DNA of 41,643 nt from Algoriphagus aquimarinus (GCF_900112005.1 NZ_FOKK01000009.1:1-41643), one strand, 5' to 3'; counted from the stretch's first letter, positions 17,714 through 26,891 are shown. Numbers and translations are program-made. The notes: generated from the letters alone by a model not told the origin.

Positions 17714-17747
17714 AAAGGGGCTGACCTTGTGGTCAGCCCCTTTTTTT
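17714..17747 (+). terminator. Rho-independent terminator
   Basis: AAAGGGGCTGACC (17714-17726), loop TTGT, GGTCAGCCCCTTT (17731-17743), then a run of T to 17747. The 13-bp perfect stem ends the transcript of the small exported protein. Confidence 0.92.
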
Positions 17748-17826
17748 ATTCGGATGAGAAAATAAGTTAAATAATATTTACCTAATAACTGGTTATTGAT
17801 TTCCTTTTTAGACCAACTTTTACAAT

Positions 17827-19191
17827 TTAGTTCCCCCGAATATTTTGCGGTATTGGGTTAAGGTCAAGTTCTTGCTGTGGTATAGGATATGCATATCGTG
17901 GACTATTGGGAAGCAAGGTGTAAATTTCTCCATCCATATTTCTCGTAATAGTTTGCTGCAATTCGGGTTCTTTGTTTAGCCTTTTCAGATCATCCCATCG
18001 AGTTCCTCTATAGACAAGTGTTTTCTGCCTTTCTTCAATTACTTTTTTTAATGCGGAATTGTAATCATTAATCAGCAACGGTTGATAACTTTCTTTGTCC
18101 CAACGAGTCTCTAAAAAGCGGTTCAATACTTCCATTCCCTGTATTACTTTTCCAGTCCTGATTAAAGACTCTGCACGAATCAGGTGTATTTCATCAACAG
18201 CAATTCCGCTAAATCCGTCAGCAGTACCTGTATAATTTCCTTTAAAATTAAATTTCCCTTCTTCCATCCGAGGTCTAAAAAACACATCAAACCTCAAATC
18301 ACCATCCCCATATAATGCAATAAGGTCTGGATGAATATATGTCATTGGCCTGGAGAGATAGGAATAAAAGATCATGACTGAATGAAAGATTACTTCCTTA
18401 TTAAATTGAGGTATAGGAAATACTGCTTCAGAATCAAGAACAGAATAATCCATTAACTCATCTCCGATTGCCAAACACCGTTGAGTATAATCCAACGCAA
18501 GCTCATATTCTCCTAGCTGTAAGGACATTCTTGAAAGTAACCCATAGGCTGCCCACTTGCTTGGTCTTGTGAGGTAAGTTTGAGGTGTATCAGGTAAGTA
18601 AGTAATTGACTCCAGTAGGTCTTTCTTAATCTGTTCATAGCATTCCTGAAGGGAAGCCCTATCCTGCATACTAGTAATATCAGAAGTTAATCTCAGGGGA
18701 ACACCCAACTTCTCTGCTTTATTATCGAAGTCAATTTGTGGAGAAAAGAGCCTCATCAAATCATAATACCTGTAGGCTCTGTAAAACAGGGCGCTCCCAT
18801 AAGTCACTTCCCATTCACCTTTGTTTAATTCTGTCAATTGAATCCCTTGCAATTGATCCAACACAATATTTGATGTGAGTATAGCGAAATAATTCTCATT
18901 CCAGTCTAAGAATTTGGAACCTTCCAAAACATCCTTTTTCCATAAATAAGAATTCCCTTCTATGGTTGAACTTACAAGACTGGCCAATCCATCCGCCGGG
19001 ATTTCTATATCATCAGTACCGATCACACTTATACCTGAAGTCATATTCATTGTTGATGTATTATCCAACATTGCCTTAAGGTCCTGAAGTGTACTTGGTA
19101 CCACAATATCCTTTGAAGGCTTTTCATCAAGAAATCCTTCACAGGCACTGAGTAGTAGTGCCGAAATTATATAAATAGCTTTTCTTTTCAT
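17827..19191 (-). CDS. SusD/RagB-family outer-membrane lipoprotein
   Basis: The 454 aa begin with a lipoprotein signal (MKRKAIYIISALLLSACEGF, lipobox LSAC with C17). The SusD N-terminus EKPSKDIVVPSTLQDLKAML and TPR-like helices (FYRAYRYYDLMRLFSP) follow, and the end is ARYAYPIPQQELDLNP-like (SPRYAYPIPQQELDLNPIPQ), all characteristic. SusD proteins are the substrate-capturing lids on SusC transporters. It is the last gene of the TlpA-SusC-SusD operon, 96 bp below SusC. No glycan-degrading enzyme is nearby, so the substrate need not be a polysaccharide. Confidence 0.92.
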   Translation of the reverse strand: MKRKAIYIISALLLSACEGFLDEKPSKDIVVPSTLQDLKAMLDNTSTMNMTSGISVIGTDDIEIPADGLASLVSSTIEGNSYLWKKDVLEGSKFLDWNENYFAILTSNIVLDQLQGIQLTELNKGEWEVTYGSALFYRAYRYYDLMRLFSPQIDFDNKAEKLGVPLRLTSDITSMQDRASLQECYEQIKKDLLESITYLPDTPQTYLTRPSKWAAYGLLSRMSLQLGEYELALDYTQRCLAIGDELMDYSVLDSEAVFPIPQFNKEVIFHSVMIFYSYLSRPMTYIHPDLIALYGDGDLRFDVFFRPRMEEGKFNFKGNYTGTADGFSGIAVDEIHLIRAESLIRTGKVIQGMEVLNRFLETRWDKESYQPLLINDYNSALKKVIEERQKTLVYRGTRWDDLKRLNKEPELQQTITRNMDGEIYTLLPNSPRYAYPIPQQELDLNPIPQNIRGN

Positions 19192-19287
19192 TATTAAATT
19201 AGTTAAGTAATTACCTACTTTTCCCTACTAAGGGTGCGTTGAGCTTATAATCCCTAGTTAAGACTGACTTATTTATCAGATATTATC

Positions 19288-22200
19288 TCAAAAATTTACT
19301 TTGAGTCCCACAGCAACACTCCCAAGGGGTTTCTGCGTCCGGAAATCAGGATCCAATGGATCATTTGAGAATTTCCACAGGATTCCCAGATTATCCGCAT
19401 AAGTATAGAATTCGGCTGACTGAAAAGGCAAACATGGTAACTCAGATCTTTTCAGTGAGTACGAAAGCCTAATATCCTGCAACCGAATGTGATCTCCCCT
19501 CTCAACAAGATTTGATCCATATGCCATCACGGTGTTGCGGTTAAAATTATTGACGGTAGGCATTGAAGGAACGTCCGTAACTAGCTCATCTCCGCTTTGC
19601 TGCCACCGTAGCACATAATCTGAATGGCTGATTCTTCCGATAAGTATATTGGAATAGTTCACCGTTTCTCTTCTATAGAAGTAACCCAAACGATAGGACA
19701 TATTTGCTGAGAAAGAAAAATTCCTCCATCTGACAGTATTCATCAATGACCCATAGAATCTTGGTCGGGATGGCCCATGGTAGATTAATTCATCCACCGT
19801 CAGCGACGACAAAATGGTGGAATAATCATCACTTGGAAGACCATCCTTATAGATCAAAGGATTCCCGTTTTCCGGATCCAAACCGGCAAATGGCAGACTC
19901 AGCAGTTGATATAAAGGCTTGCCCTCCTGTGGAAGTAGCCTGGTACTACCCTGTAAGTAAGTGGATGCCCTTATATCATCTGGGTAGTATATCACTTTTT
20001 CATTGACGGCACTGAATATGAATCTAGTATCCCATTCCAGTCTGCCCTGTAGATTAGCAGAACTGATCTCTATATCCCATCCTTTAGTCCGAGTATCTGC
20101 AAAATTTTCCCTAAACAATGTTTTGCCAGTGGATGGTGCTACAGGAGAGTCTCCGATAAGATCCTTTCCTTCTTTGACATAATATTCCACAGTGGATCTA
20201 ATGCGTCCATCCAAGGTTTCAAAATCAAGAGCAATGTTCAAAATCCCAATTCGCTCCCATCTTAGATTCGGATTGGGAGGATTGACTATAAACGCATAAG
20301 GAAGATTTGGAATCAAGGAAAAAGCATCTGCAGACACATACCTTGCTGTGGTAAAAGCACTGGTGTTACGGTCAACATTTCCATTATACCCATAGGTAGT
20401 CCTTAACCGAAGAAAAGGCAGTCCGGAAGATTTCCAAAATCCTTCTTCTGAAATAACCCAAGAAGCTCCTACAGACCATAGCGGTACAGCCTTTTGGTTT
20501 GAACGAACCCCGAACAGATTAGATGCATCTCTTCTTAGACTTCCGTTGAAGACATACTTTTTATGGAAGACATAGGATGTGTTAAAAAACCAGGACAGAT
20601 AATTATCCTTTGTGCCTGAGTGTCCCGCATAGCTGGGAATGCTTGCAAGAGAATTATTGTAGTATCTCCTAAAGCGAGACATATTATCCACCAGTCTGCT
20701 TACGCCATTCTCATCGTCATAGCCATAGTACCTTGTCCAGTCCCCAATATTTTCAAGGCTTTTTGCCTCATACCCGCCAAGAGCTGTCAATCTTCCAGCT
20801 CCCAGAGTTTTATCATAGCTTAATTGGGCACGAAAATTATGACTCATACCATTGAGGCTATTGATATCAAGAATTCCTCCTTCAGGAATATTTCTGTATA
20901 AAGAACCGTCTCCGGCACGACTGGTATATTGGTTTATCAGATCCCTGACAAAATAACTTGATTCAACACGGTGATTCCTCTGGGAAAATGAATTATTCCA
21001 ATATTGATGCGACAGACTAGCCCGAAAGCCGTCAAAAATCTTGTAACTCAAACCAACATTCACCCGCATATCAGCGGTAAGGGACTTATTATCCAGCTTA
21101 CCGATTTCCTCTAGCGGATAGAAATTCCAGTCCAATAATCCCTGTTCCACTCCCTCAATAAATCTTCTACTGTATCCCCTAGTAACTGGAAGGGAACTAC
21201 CATCAGGACCTTCCAAATAATCATATGCGTAAGTAGGAGGAATATCTGTTGCCGTAGAAATATCAGACCGGGAATAATAGAGGCCTACGTTTGCCTCCAA
21301 CTTTTCCTTTAGAAAATGCCAGGTATTTTTGGCATTGAGGGTAAGTCTGTTCCGTGAATTGCCAACTATACTTTCATCAATCCCGTCATATCCTGCAGAA
21401 ACTGTATAAGTGTTTCTTTCACCTCCCCCGGATATTCCCAGCGAATACTGCTGGCTCAGTCTTGGTCGGTAATAGTGCTTTTGCAATTCATTTCTTACGT
21501 CATGGTTTGTATAATCTGCAATGCGCCTATCGGCCTCTTGCGAAGAAATCACCCCATCCCGCTCTGCTATCAAGGTTTCCACAACCGGAGAAAGTGCTGT
21601 CTTGTTGATGGATTTTTCACTGCTTTTATAAAAACCTTTTACAAATAGCATCCGCTCTAGTCCAATTAAATCCTCACTACTCATTTGAGGGGTATACAGG
21701 AGATCCGGCTCCTCTGAGACTGTGACATTAGAATTGAGGCTTACTCTGGGACCAGTGTTCCTTTTCCCTTGTTTGGTAGTAATGACAATCACACCATTTC
21801 CTGCCCGAGCACCCCAAATGGAAGCTGCTGCGGCATCTCTGAGAATCGTAAAGGATTCAACATCATTGGGATTAATGTTTTCAAGTGGCCCATCGTAAGG
21901 GAAATTGTCAATCACCACCAAAGGCATGGTGTTGGCAAAAATGGTACTTCTCCCACGAATACTGATGGGATCATTTGAAGCATTTGATCTGTTGAAAATC
22001 ACTCCGGGAGTAATGTCCTGAAGCCTGTCCATCACATTGGTGCTTACTTTTCGATTCACCAACTCCTGCCCGACCTGCGCAAAGGAACCCGAAGCCCTCT
22101 CCCTTGGAATCTCCTGATAACCAGTGGAGACCACCTCAACTTCACTAAGTACCAGTTCGTCTGCCTGAAGGAATAAATACAATTCCCTATCCAAGGGAAG

Positions 22201-22470
22201 AGCTAGGGTGGTATCCAGCCCTACAAAACCCAGATAAGAAACCTGGAGGACGACTCGCTCAGCAGCTGTCCTAAAGGAAAACCTACCAGATGCATCGGTG
22301 ATGGTTGCAGAGGATGATCCTTTGATCACTATAGTCGCACCGGGAAGTGGCTCTCGGTCTGAAGCAGAACGCACCTCACCTGAGATGTCACTGACTTCCT
22401 GTGCAAATACGTTGTTTGCAGTAAGCTGCATATACCCGCACAGCATTAGTATAAATATAATCTTGCTCAT
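19288..22470 (-). CDS. SusC/RagA-family TonB-dependent outer-membrane transporter
   Basis: The 1060 aa begin with a signal peptide (ending near NNVFAQ). A carboxypeptidase-regulatory-like domain follows (about 28-105, SGEVRSASDREPLPGATIVI), then the plug domain (about 115-230, with ISIRGRSTIFANTMPLVVID and the SusC signature GARAGNGVIVITTKQGKR). The 22-strand barrel ends in GSVAVGLKVNF. It imports a bulky nutrient across the outer membrane using TonB energy, with SusD as lid. Its start overlaps the TlpA-like gene by 4 bp. No FecR/ECF sigma pair adjoins, so control is not of the usual anti-sigma kind. Confidence 0.95.
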   Translation of the reverse strand: MSKIIFILMLCGYMQLTANNVFAQEVSDISGEVRSASDREPLPGATIVIKGSSSATITDASGRFSFRTAAERVVLQVSYLGFVGLDTTLALPLDRELYLFLQADELVLSEVEVVSTGYQEIPRERASGSFAQVGQELVNRKVSTNVMDRLQDITPGVIFNRSNASNDPISIRGRSTIFANTMPLVVIDNFPYDGPLENINPNDVESFTILRDAAAASIWGARAGNGVIVITTKQGKRNTGPRVSLNSNVTVSEEPDLLYTPQMSSEDLIGLERMLFVKGFYKSSEKSINKTALSPVVETLIAERDGVISSQEADRRIADYTNHDVRNELQKHYYRPRLSQQYSLGISGGGERNTYTVSAGYDGIDESIVGNSRNRLTLNAKNTWHFLKEKLEANVGLYYSRSDISTATDIPPTYAYDYLEGPDGSSLPVTRGYSRRFIEGVEQGLLDWNFYPLEEIGKLDNKSLTADMRVNVGLSYKIFDGFRASLSHQYWNNSFSQRNHRVESSYFVRDLINQYTSRAGDGSLYRNIPEGGILDINSLNGMSHNFRAQLSYDKTLGAGRLTALGGYEAKSLENIGDWTRYYGYDDENGVSRLVDNMSRFRRYYNNSLASIPSYAGHSGTKDNYLSWFFNTSYVFHKKYVFNGSLRRDASNLFGVRSNQKAVPLWSVGASWVISEEGFWKSSGLPFLRLRTTYGYNGNVDRNTSAFTTARYVSADAFSLIPNLPYAFIVNPPNPNLRWERIGILNIALDFETLDGRIRSTVEYYVKEGKDLIGDSPVAPSTGKTLFRENFADTRTKGWDIEISSANLQGRLEWDTRFIFSAVNEKVIYYPDDIRASTYLQGSTRLLPQEGKPLYQLLSLPFAGLDPENGNPLIYKDGLPSDDYSTILSSLTVDELIYHGPSRPRFYGSLMNTVRWRNFSFSANMSYRLGYFYRRETVNYSNILIGRISHSDYVLRWQQSGDELVTDVPSMPTVNNFNRNTVMAYGSNLVERGDHIRLQDIRLSYSLKRSELPCLPFQSAEFYTYADNLGILWKFSNDPLDPDFRTQKPLGSVAVGLKVNF

Positions 22471-24146
22471 AGATCAGAAATTTTAGATTGAGGTTTGAAT
22501 TCTTTATTCAGCGTAGTATTCAATAGATCAACCCACGCCTGTAGATCGCTGGTGGGAAAACCTGAAGCCTTAAGAATCCTTGAATCTTGGTCCAATAATG
22601 CGAAAGAAGGAAAGCTCTGTATGCCAAGCTGCTTTAGCACAGCATGGTCATATGTTTTCAGGAAAAAGTTATCCCCGCCACCATGGTAATACTCACCTTC
22701 ATTTTCCTTCCACCTGCCTTCCTCCTTGTCAACCCCCACCGAAACAAGCCTAATGCGGGGGTCCCCGTCAAAATGAAGATGTAATTCCTTCATTATATTC
22801 TGGTAATAGTAATGGCAGGCACCGCATCCAGGAATCCAAAATTCGACCAAGACCAGTTCCTCTTTAAAGTCATCCAGCCCAACATTCTCTCCAGTAATTG
22901 AAATCAGCGGATCTGAAGAAATCAACACACCTGATGACCTGTTTTTCCGGATCATTTCTACATTCCTCCAAATAATGGGATCGTTGATTTCCTCCAAGGC
23001 AGTAGCTACTCTTCCATCTAAATCCTGGAGTTGCTTCCCATGAGTAAGCAGGTAATATTCATACAGTACATCCTTCCCATCTCCATCATCAAGAGAAATT
23101 ATCCATTCAAAAAAATCCTGATCCATAATGGATGCCGATGCTTCGGATAGATAAAACCAGTTTTCAAGATATCCTCCCAACTGATAGCTTAATGGGAGAT
23201 AGATATTCTCCATCCGCTGCTTCAATCTACCTAGCATATGCTTAAGACGGGCAGCTGAAGCAGTTTCTATCAGTAGTTCCTTTTGGCCTTTGACGAGCCT
23301 GTAGAGGGATTTGGATAAACGCGCATCATATCTTCCCAGGAATTCTGTCCTCAATAGTTGTATCCGTTCTGTGGAGATATCACCCGTATAAGATGCCAAC
23401 AGTCTTTCTATTTGTGACCGATAAAGTGTATCCATCACTTTGGACTCCAGCAACTCCAGTTCTCCACTGCCTCGCTGCACCACATCAAGCTGTCTTCCAA
23501 ACAATCCCCTGGCCTCCTCTATTTTCTGTAGATTTTTGCCTGAAGACAGATATTCATCCCGATCATTAACCACAATAGTCTGATTTGGGGTAAATGTATT
23601 CTGGGAAAGGCGATATAAAGCATGCTGCAGATCCATCTGTCTGCCCTGCGGACCGGAGAAATAAATCAGCTGCTCGCTACTCTCCCATCGAATCATTAAG
23701 GAGTCTCCCGGTAATACTAATGCAGTGGAAAGAAGAACCTTGTCTTCCGTTCTGATACAAATGTAAAATGGTGCTAGATGCGAAGGGGTACTACTATTAA
23801 ATGTCCTGACTAACCCTGGCACTGCGCCTCGCTGTAGGCTGGGCATATCCAGATCAATCTGCTGGATTATTGCATCCTTGTAAATCAACCCATTACCCGA
23901 ATACCTGGACCAGGTGTACAGGAAGATTTCCTCTTCCGGGATCTCACCCATAAACTCTCCATAGATTACCACGGGAGCAGCCTCCCCCCTACGAGCAGAA
24001 GAGCTTCCGCCCTCCTGCCCTGGGATGCCAGGCTGATAAACCAAATCTGTACCTGGGGGTGACTCCGCAACTTTACTTTGTGCTTTTAAGGTGCTTATGG
24101 GAAGACATAGCAGTCCCATTAAGCAAATGAGTAGTGTTTTTTTCAT
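22467..24146 (-). CDS. TlpA-like thioredoxin-domain protein, exported
   Basis: The 559 aa have a signal peptide (MKKTLLICLMGLLCLPISTL, ending near KAQS). A large N-terminal region of about 400 aa is not clearly recognised but resembles the extended domains of Bacteroidota TlpA/DUF4369 proteins. The C-terminal thioredoxin fold carries CGAC (C441, C444, in FWIPGCGACHYYY) and a cis-Pro motif SFPSF (about 511-515). It should act as a periplasmic disulfide reductase. It is the first gene of the operon with SusC and SusD. CGAC is less usual than CPAC/CPPC and may shift redox potential. Confidence 0.85.
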   Translation of the reverse strand: MKKTLLICLMGLLCLPISTLKAQSKVAESPPGTDLVYQPGIPGQEGGSSSARRGEAAPVVIYGEFMGEIPEEEIFLYTWSRYSGNGLIYKDAIIQQIDLDMPSLQRGAVPGLVRTFNSSTPSHLAPFYICIRTEDKVLLSTALVLPGDSLMIRWESSEQLIYFSGPQGRQMDLQHALYRLSQNTFTPNQTIVVNDRDEYLSSGKNLQKIEEARGLFGRQLDVVQRGSGELELLESKVMDTLYRSQIERLLASYTGDISTERIQLLRTEFLGRYDARLSKSLYRLVKGQKELLIETASAARLKHMLGRLKQRMENIYLPLSYQLGGYLENWFYLSEASASIMDQDFFEWIISLDDGDGKDVLYEYYLLTHGKQLQDLDGRVATALEEINDPIIWRNVEMIRKNRSSGVLISSDPLISITGENVGLDDFKEELVLVEFWIPGCGACHYYYQNIMKELHLHFDGDPRIRLVSVGVDKEEGRWKENEGEYYHGGGDNFFLKTYDHAVLKQLGIQSFPSFALLDQDSRILKASGFPTSDLQAWVDLLNTTLNKEFKPQSKISDL

Positions 24147-24210
24147 GCTTTTGAATTTTAAGCTGGAAGACGGGAGATGGAGGTCTGATGCCCGATTTCG
24201 GGTGAAAAGA

Positions 24211-24245
24211 GACCGAAGACCGAAGACCGAAGACCGAAGACGGGA
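24211..24245. repeat. 7-bp tandem repeat (GACCGAA)n
   Basis: Four perfect copies of GACCGAA run from 24211 to 24238, followed by a variant GACGGGA and then GACCG. It is a short tandem array about 65 bp upstream of the TlpA-like gene start, prone to copy-number change. Confidence 0.7.
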
Positions 24246-24289
24246 GACCGCCTGACAGGTGTCGGATGACCGATGCCCGGTGTGGTTAC

Positions 24290-24403
24290 CGTCATTGCGA
24301 GGACGAAGGACGAAGCAATCTTACCGTGTTATAATACTTCACACATAGAGATTGCCGTGTCAAGTCAATCTCCTATCGTCGAGTGACTTTCCTCGCAATG
24401 ACG
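24290..24403. repeat. inverted-repeat element (GTCATTGCGAGGA ends)
   Basis: CGTCATTGCGAGGA at 24290-24303 and TCCTCGCAATGACG at 24390-24403 are exact inverted repeats. A further imperfect pair (GAAGCAATCT against AGATTGCC) lies inside. The 114-bp unit contains no ORF. Elements with GTCATTGCGAGG ends are widespread non-autonomous repeats in bacteria. Confidence 0.7.
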
Positions 24404-24577
24404 TTCCAAACAAGACACAAGTCTCCTACCCCATCGATTTCCGATAGTCCAGCAATAAATAAATACTAAGAAATGGTGTCAGCGCTACCAGCTACTGTGA
24501 ACTAGCTGACTTGAGTGTGTGGTAACCGATCTGCTCAGGGCTGTGCACCACCCTTTAATCGGCGAAAAAACAAATCC

Positions 24578-24757
24578 TTAAATCGGATTCTTAGGCTTCA
24601 GAGGATACAGGCGATCTACCGCGGCGATGCCAAGTTCCACTGGTGATAGGTAGATGAGTAGAGAGCATGGATTATCATCCTCAAAACCAATCACAACAGC
24701 AAATTCCCCAAGAATGGAAATAGACCTATATTGAAGTATGTGATAGATTCTGGACAT
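24578..24757 (-). CDS. possible small protein (59 aa)
   Basis: The minus-strand ORF with an ATG at 24757 and a TAA at 24578 reads MSRIYHILQYRSISILGEFA, then VVIGFEDDNPCSLLIYLSPV and a Pro/Lys-rich end (RLYPLKPKNPI). Amino-acid composition and third-position use look protein-like, and a mid hydrophobic stretch is present. No family is recognised and no RBS or terminator supports it. Confidence 0.35.
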   Translation of the reverse strand: MSRIYHILQYRSISILGEFAVVIGFEDDNPCSLLIYLSPVELGIAAVDRLYPLKPKNPI

Positions 24758-24809
24758 TTTATGTCTAACTTTTCTCGATGAAAATATTGCTTTATGCTCT
24801 CAGTAAGCA

Positions 24810-24837
24810 GAATCTTTGCTATCTTGAACTAAGATTC
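24810..24837. promoter_or_regulatory. inverted repeat upstream of the HTH pair
   Basis: GAATCTT (24810-24816) and AAGATTC (24831-24837) are inverted repeats 14 nt apart, about 100 bp upstream of the first HTH gene. The spacing would suit an autoregulating XRE-type dimer. Suggestive only. Confidence 0.3.
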
Positions 24838-24934
24838 AACTATGAACAAATATTGAAAAATCAATTCTCCTGAAAGGGGTTAAAAAATGGTAAGCAAGAG
24901 AATTCTGAACTAATTCACCCAAAAAACGAGTAAT

Positions 24935-25333
24935 ATGGAACGACCACAAAAAATAATGAGGATTCTTAGAGAATCAAAAGACTACTCTCAAGAATATGTG
25001 GCAAATGTCCTTAACATCAGTCAAAAAACTTATTCGAGTATAGAATTAGGGAAATCAAAATTAACCGTACACAGAATTCAGCAACTAGCTGAACTTTATA
25101 ATGTCAAACCAGAGTATTTCCTATCTGAGGAGCTTCCAGTTATTAACTATAACACAGGCCCCAATAGTCATGGTGGCAATTTTGAGACGTACAACAATAA
25201 TATCGGAGCGACAGATTTTTTAAAATCTATGTACGAGAAAATGCTGGAAGAAAAAAATCATACTATTAATAATTTGGAGAGTCAAATAGAAAAGCTAACA
25301 ACAATCATTCAAGAACTAACAAAGGAAAAATGA
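24935..25333 (+). CDS. XRE-family HTH regulator with GPNSH linker and coiled coil
   Basis: Residues 6-64 of the 132 aa form a standard XRE/Cro-C1 helix-turn-helix (YSQEYVANVLNISQKTYSSI, ELYNVKPEYFL). A conserved linker follows (residues 71-91: NYNTGPNSHGG then TYNNNIG), then a C-terminal coiled coil (about 96-130, EEKNHTINNLESQIEKL). It should bind DNA as a dimer. The gene overlaps the next by 4 bp (ATGA). The next gene is a paralog with the same linker motif. It sits upstream of, and convergent with, the methyltransferase/GHKL/REC operon. Confidence 0.85.
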   Translation: MERPQKIMRILRESKDYSQEYVANVLNISQKTYSSIELGKSKLTVHRIQQLAELYNVKPEYFLSEELPVINYNTGPNSHGGNFETYNNNIGATDFLKSMYEKMLEEKNHTINNLESQIEKLTTIIQELTKEK

Positions 25334-25668
25334 GTTATACTGTAATCGGATCTTTTAGAATTAGCCACAATTTTGCACCTGAACATCTTGCCGCTGAATT
25401 GGATATTCCTGTAGAAGAATATATAAGAATGGAAAAAGGCGAACAATTGATAACTACTGCGCAGGCGGCTATACTTGCAGAATTCTATAAAGTTGACCCA
25501 GCCTTATTCTTTCTCAAAGGATTATCAGTAACCAATTACAATCATGGCCCCAATTCTCATAGCGGCCCAATTACGACCTACAATAACAATTATGGGTTTA
25601 AAGATCTGGTTGAGAAGTTGATGATTGAAAACAACGAGTTGAAGAAAGAGTTGAAAAAGTTCAAATAG
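25330..25668 (+). CDS. HTH-like paralog with the same GPNSH linker
   Basis: The 112 aa contain a diverged XRE-like domain (APEHLAAELDIPVEEYIRME, AEFYKVDPALFFL). The same linker as the preceding protein is present at residues 69-90 (NYNHGPNSHSG, TTYNNNYG), followed by a short Lys/Glu coiled coil (IENNELKKELKKFK). The recognition helix region is less canonical. The two products probably heterodimerise or act in sequence, since they are translationally coupled (4-bp overlap). A hairpin follows at 25710-25737. Confidence 0.75.
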   Translation: MSYTVIGSFRISHNFAPEHLAAELDIPVEEYIRMEKGEQLITTAQAAILAEFYKVDPALFFLKGLSVTNYNHGPNSHSGPITTYNNNYGFKDLVEKLMIENNELKKELKKFK

Positions 25669-25709
25669 TAGTGTAAAAATTCACATCAATTTAGACGACT
25701 TATTTCCAA

Positions 25710-25737
25710 CCTTCCCTTCAGGTACCCCAAGGGAAGG
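25710..25737. terminator. hairpin between convergent genes
   Basis: CCTTCCCTT (25710-25718) pairs with AAGGGAAGG (25729-25737), a 9-bp perfect stem with a 10-nt loop. There is no T run on either side, so termination would be weak. It separates the HTH pair from the convergent REC gene. Confidence 0.4.
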
Positions 25738-25772
25738 ACAGAGTTTAGCTAACATTCCACAATCAAAAGCTT

Positions 25773-26885
25773 TTAGCCAATTGATTTTATTTGACTATCA
25801 TCTTCTTTTATAAATATAGATTTATAAATTTCATCTATATTAAAATCTGGGGAGCCTTGCCTAGAATAATAAGTCGAATATCTTGAAATAACATCTTTCA
25901 AAAATGGTTGAGAAATAGTAGCTATTCTAGATATTTTTCCAGCTTTTAACAACTCATTAACTTCAGAACTTGGAATAGTCATTTTTTCTTGAAAGTCTAT
26001 TAATCCAGGGTCAATTGATTCTGCTTTTGGAATAAAATGATATTTCTGATTTTTATTTTCAAAAAACCCATTAATTCGCATTCTGTTGTCATTTTTTTGC
26101 GAAGTATCGTGTTTTAGTAGTTCATAATTTTTCACTACACTTTCAAGTGATTTTATTTTACAAAACAAAATAAAATCTGCATTCCGATTACCATCAGGTC
26201 TAAGTACTATATCACAAGAAGGGGTGAGAATTAAAAATCTACTTTTATCTAATTCTATAATATCTCCTGTATATAAATTCTTTTTAATTGGTTTTGAAAT
26301 ATAAAATTCACTAGGATGATACTTTTCTAGTTCCTCATCTATATGCTCTTGCATATGCAATAGCGTATAACGAAGAAGAGAATTTTCTTTTTCTTGAGGT
26401 GTTCTTGTTGTGTCCTTAATCCAAAAACCCATGGAATTAGACATATGGTTCCAAAAAATAGAATTAAGATATTTTTCAATTGTACCTTTTCGCCCAAGAA
26501 TATTTGTAACTCCGGTTTTATATATATCTGTGATCTCAATTAGGATGTCTTTGAAATTTCCATCTCTTGAGCGTTTCTTAAAAAAAGCATTTTCTTCTCT
26601 TTCAACTTGCCCTAGACTTCCAGATACAATAAAAATTGGAAATCTCAACTTATCCTTAATTTCATCTACAATTTCTAGTCCTTCTAAATCTACAGAATTG
26701 GACGATAATTTTAAATCGATAATAGCGGCATCATAATCAGGACTGATTAAGGATTTTTTTGCATCTGCTAGGTTATCTATAACTTCAGCTTCAATTTGAA
26801 CATCTGAGTTCTTATTAAATGACTCAATATTATCAAGGTATGATTGAATTGTAGGCTTGTCATCTTCGACTATTAATAAATTCAT
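25773..26885 (-). CDS. receiver-domain protein with unknown C-terminal domain
   Basis: Residues 1-120 of 370 form a response-regulator receiver: acidic pocket VEDD (6-9), phospho-acceptor D57 (AAIIDLKL), S88 (FIVSGS) and K103/K104. The C-terminal ~240 residues contain no DNA-binding domain. Notable stretches are SIFWNHMSNSMGFWIKD, DKSRFLILTPSCDIVLRPDG and a final Ser/Asp-rich tail. The FLILTPSCDI segment (Cys-Asp after two strands) is the most motif-like part. The gene is 6 bp below the double-GHKL kinase, so it is very probably its phosphorylation target. The C-terminal half would be an output or effector domain of unknown activity. Confidence 0.75.
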   Translation of the reverse strand: MNLLIVEDDKPTIQSYLDNIESFNKNSDVQIEAEVIDNLADAKKSLISPDYDAAIIDLKLSSNSVDLEGLEIVDEIKDKLRFPIFIVSGSLGQVEREENAFFKKRSRDGNFKDILIEITDIYKTGVTNILGRKGTIEKYLNSIFWNHMSNSMGFWIKDTTRTPQEKENSLLRYTLLHMQEHIDEELEKYHPSEFYISKPIKKNLYTGDIIELDKSRFLILTPSCDIVLRPDGNRNADFILFCKIKSLESVVKNYELLKHDTSQKNDNRMRINGFFENKNQKYHFIPKAESIDPGLIDFQEKMTIPSSEVNELLKAGKISRIATISQPFLKDVISRYSTYYSRQGSPDFNIDEIYKSIFIKEDDSQIKSIG

Positions 26886-26891
26886 ATACTT

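Larger units (their letters stand above)
24147..24577. other. non-coding region with repeats, upstream of the TlpA-SusCD operon
   Basis: No credible gene. It contains the GACCGAA tandem repeat (24211-24245) and the inverted-repeat element (24290-24403), described separately. The operon promoter should lie in the first ~150 bp, but the repeat-rich sequence hides any consensus. Confidence 0.5.
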
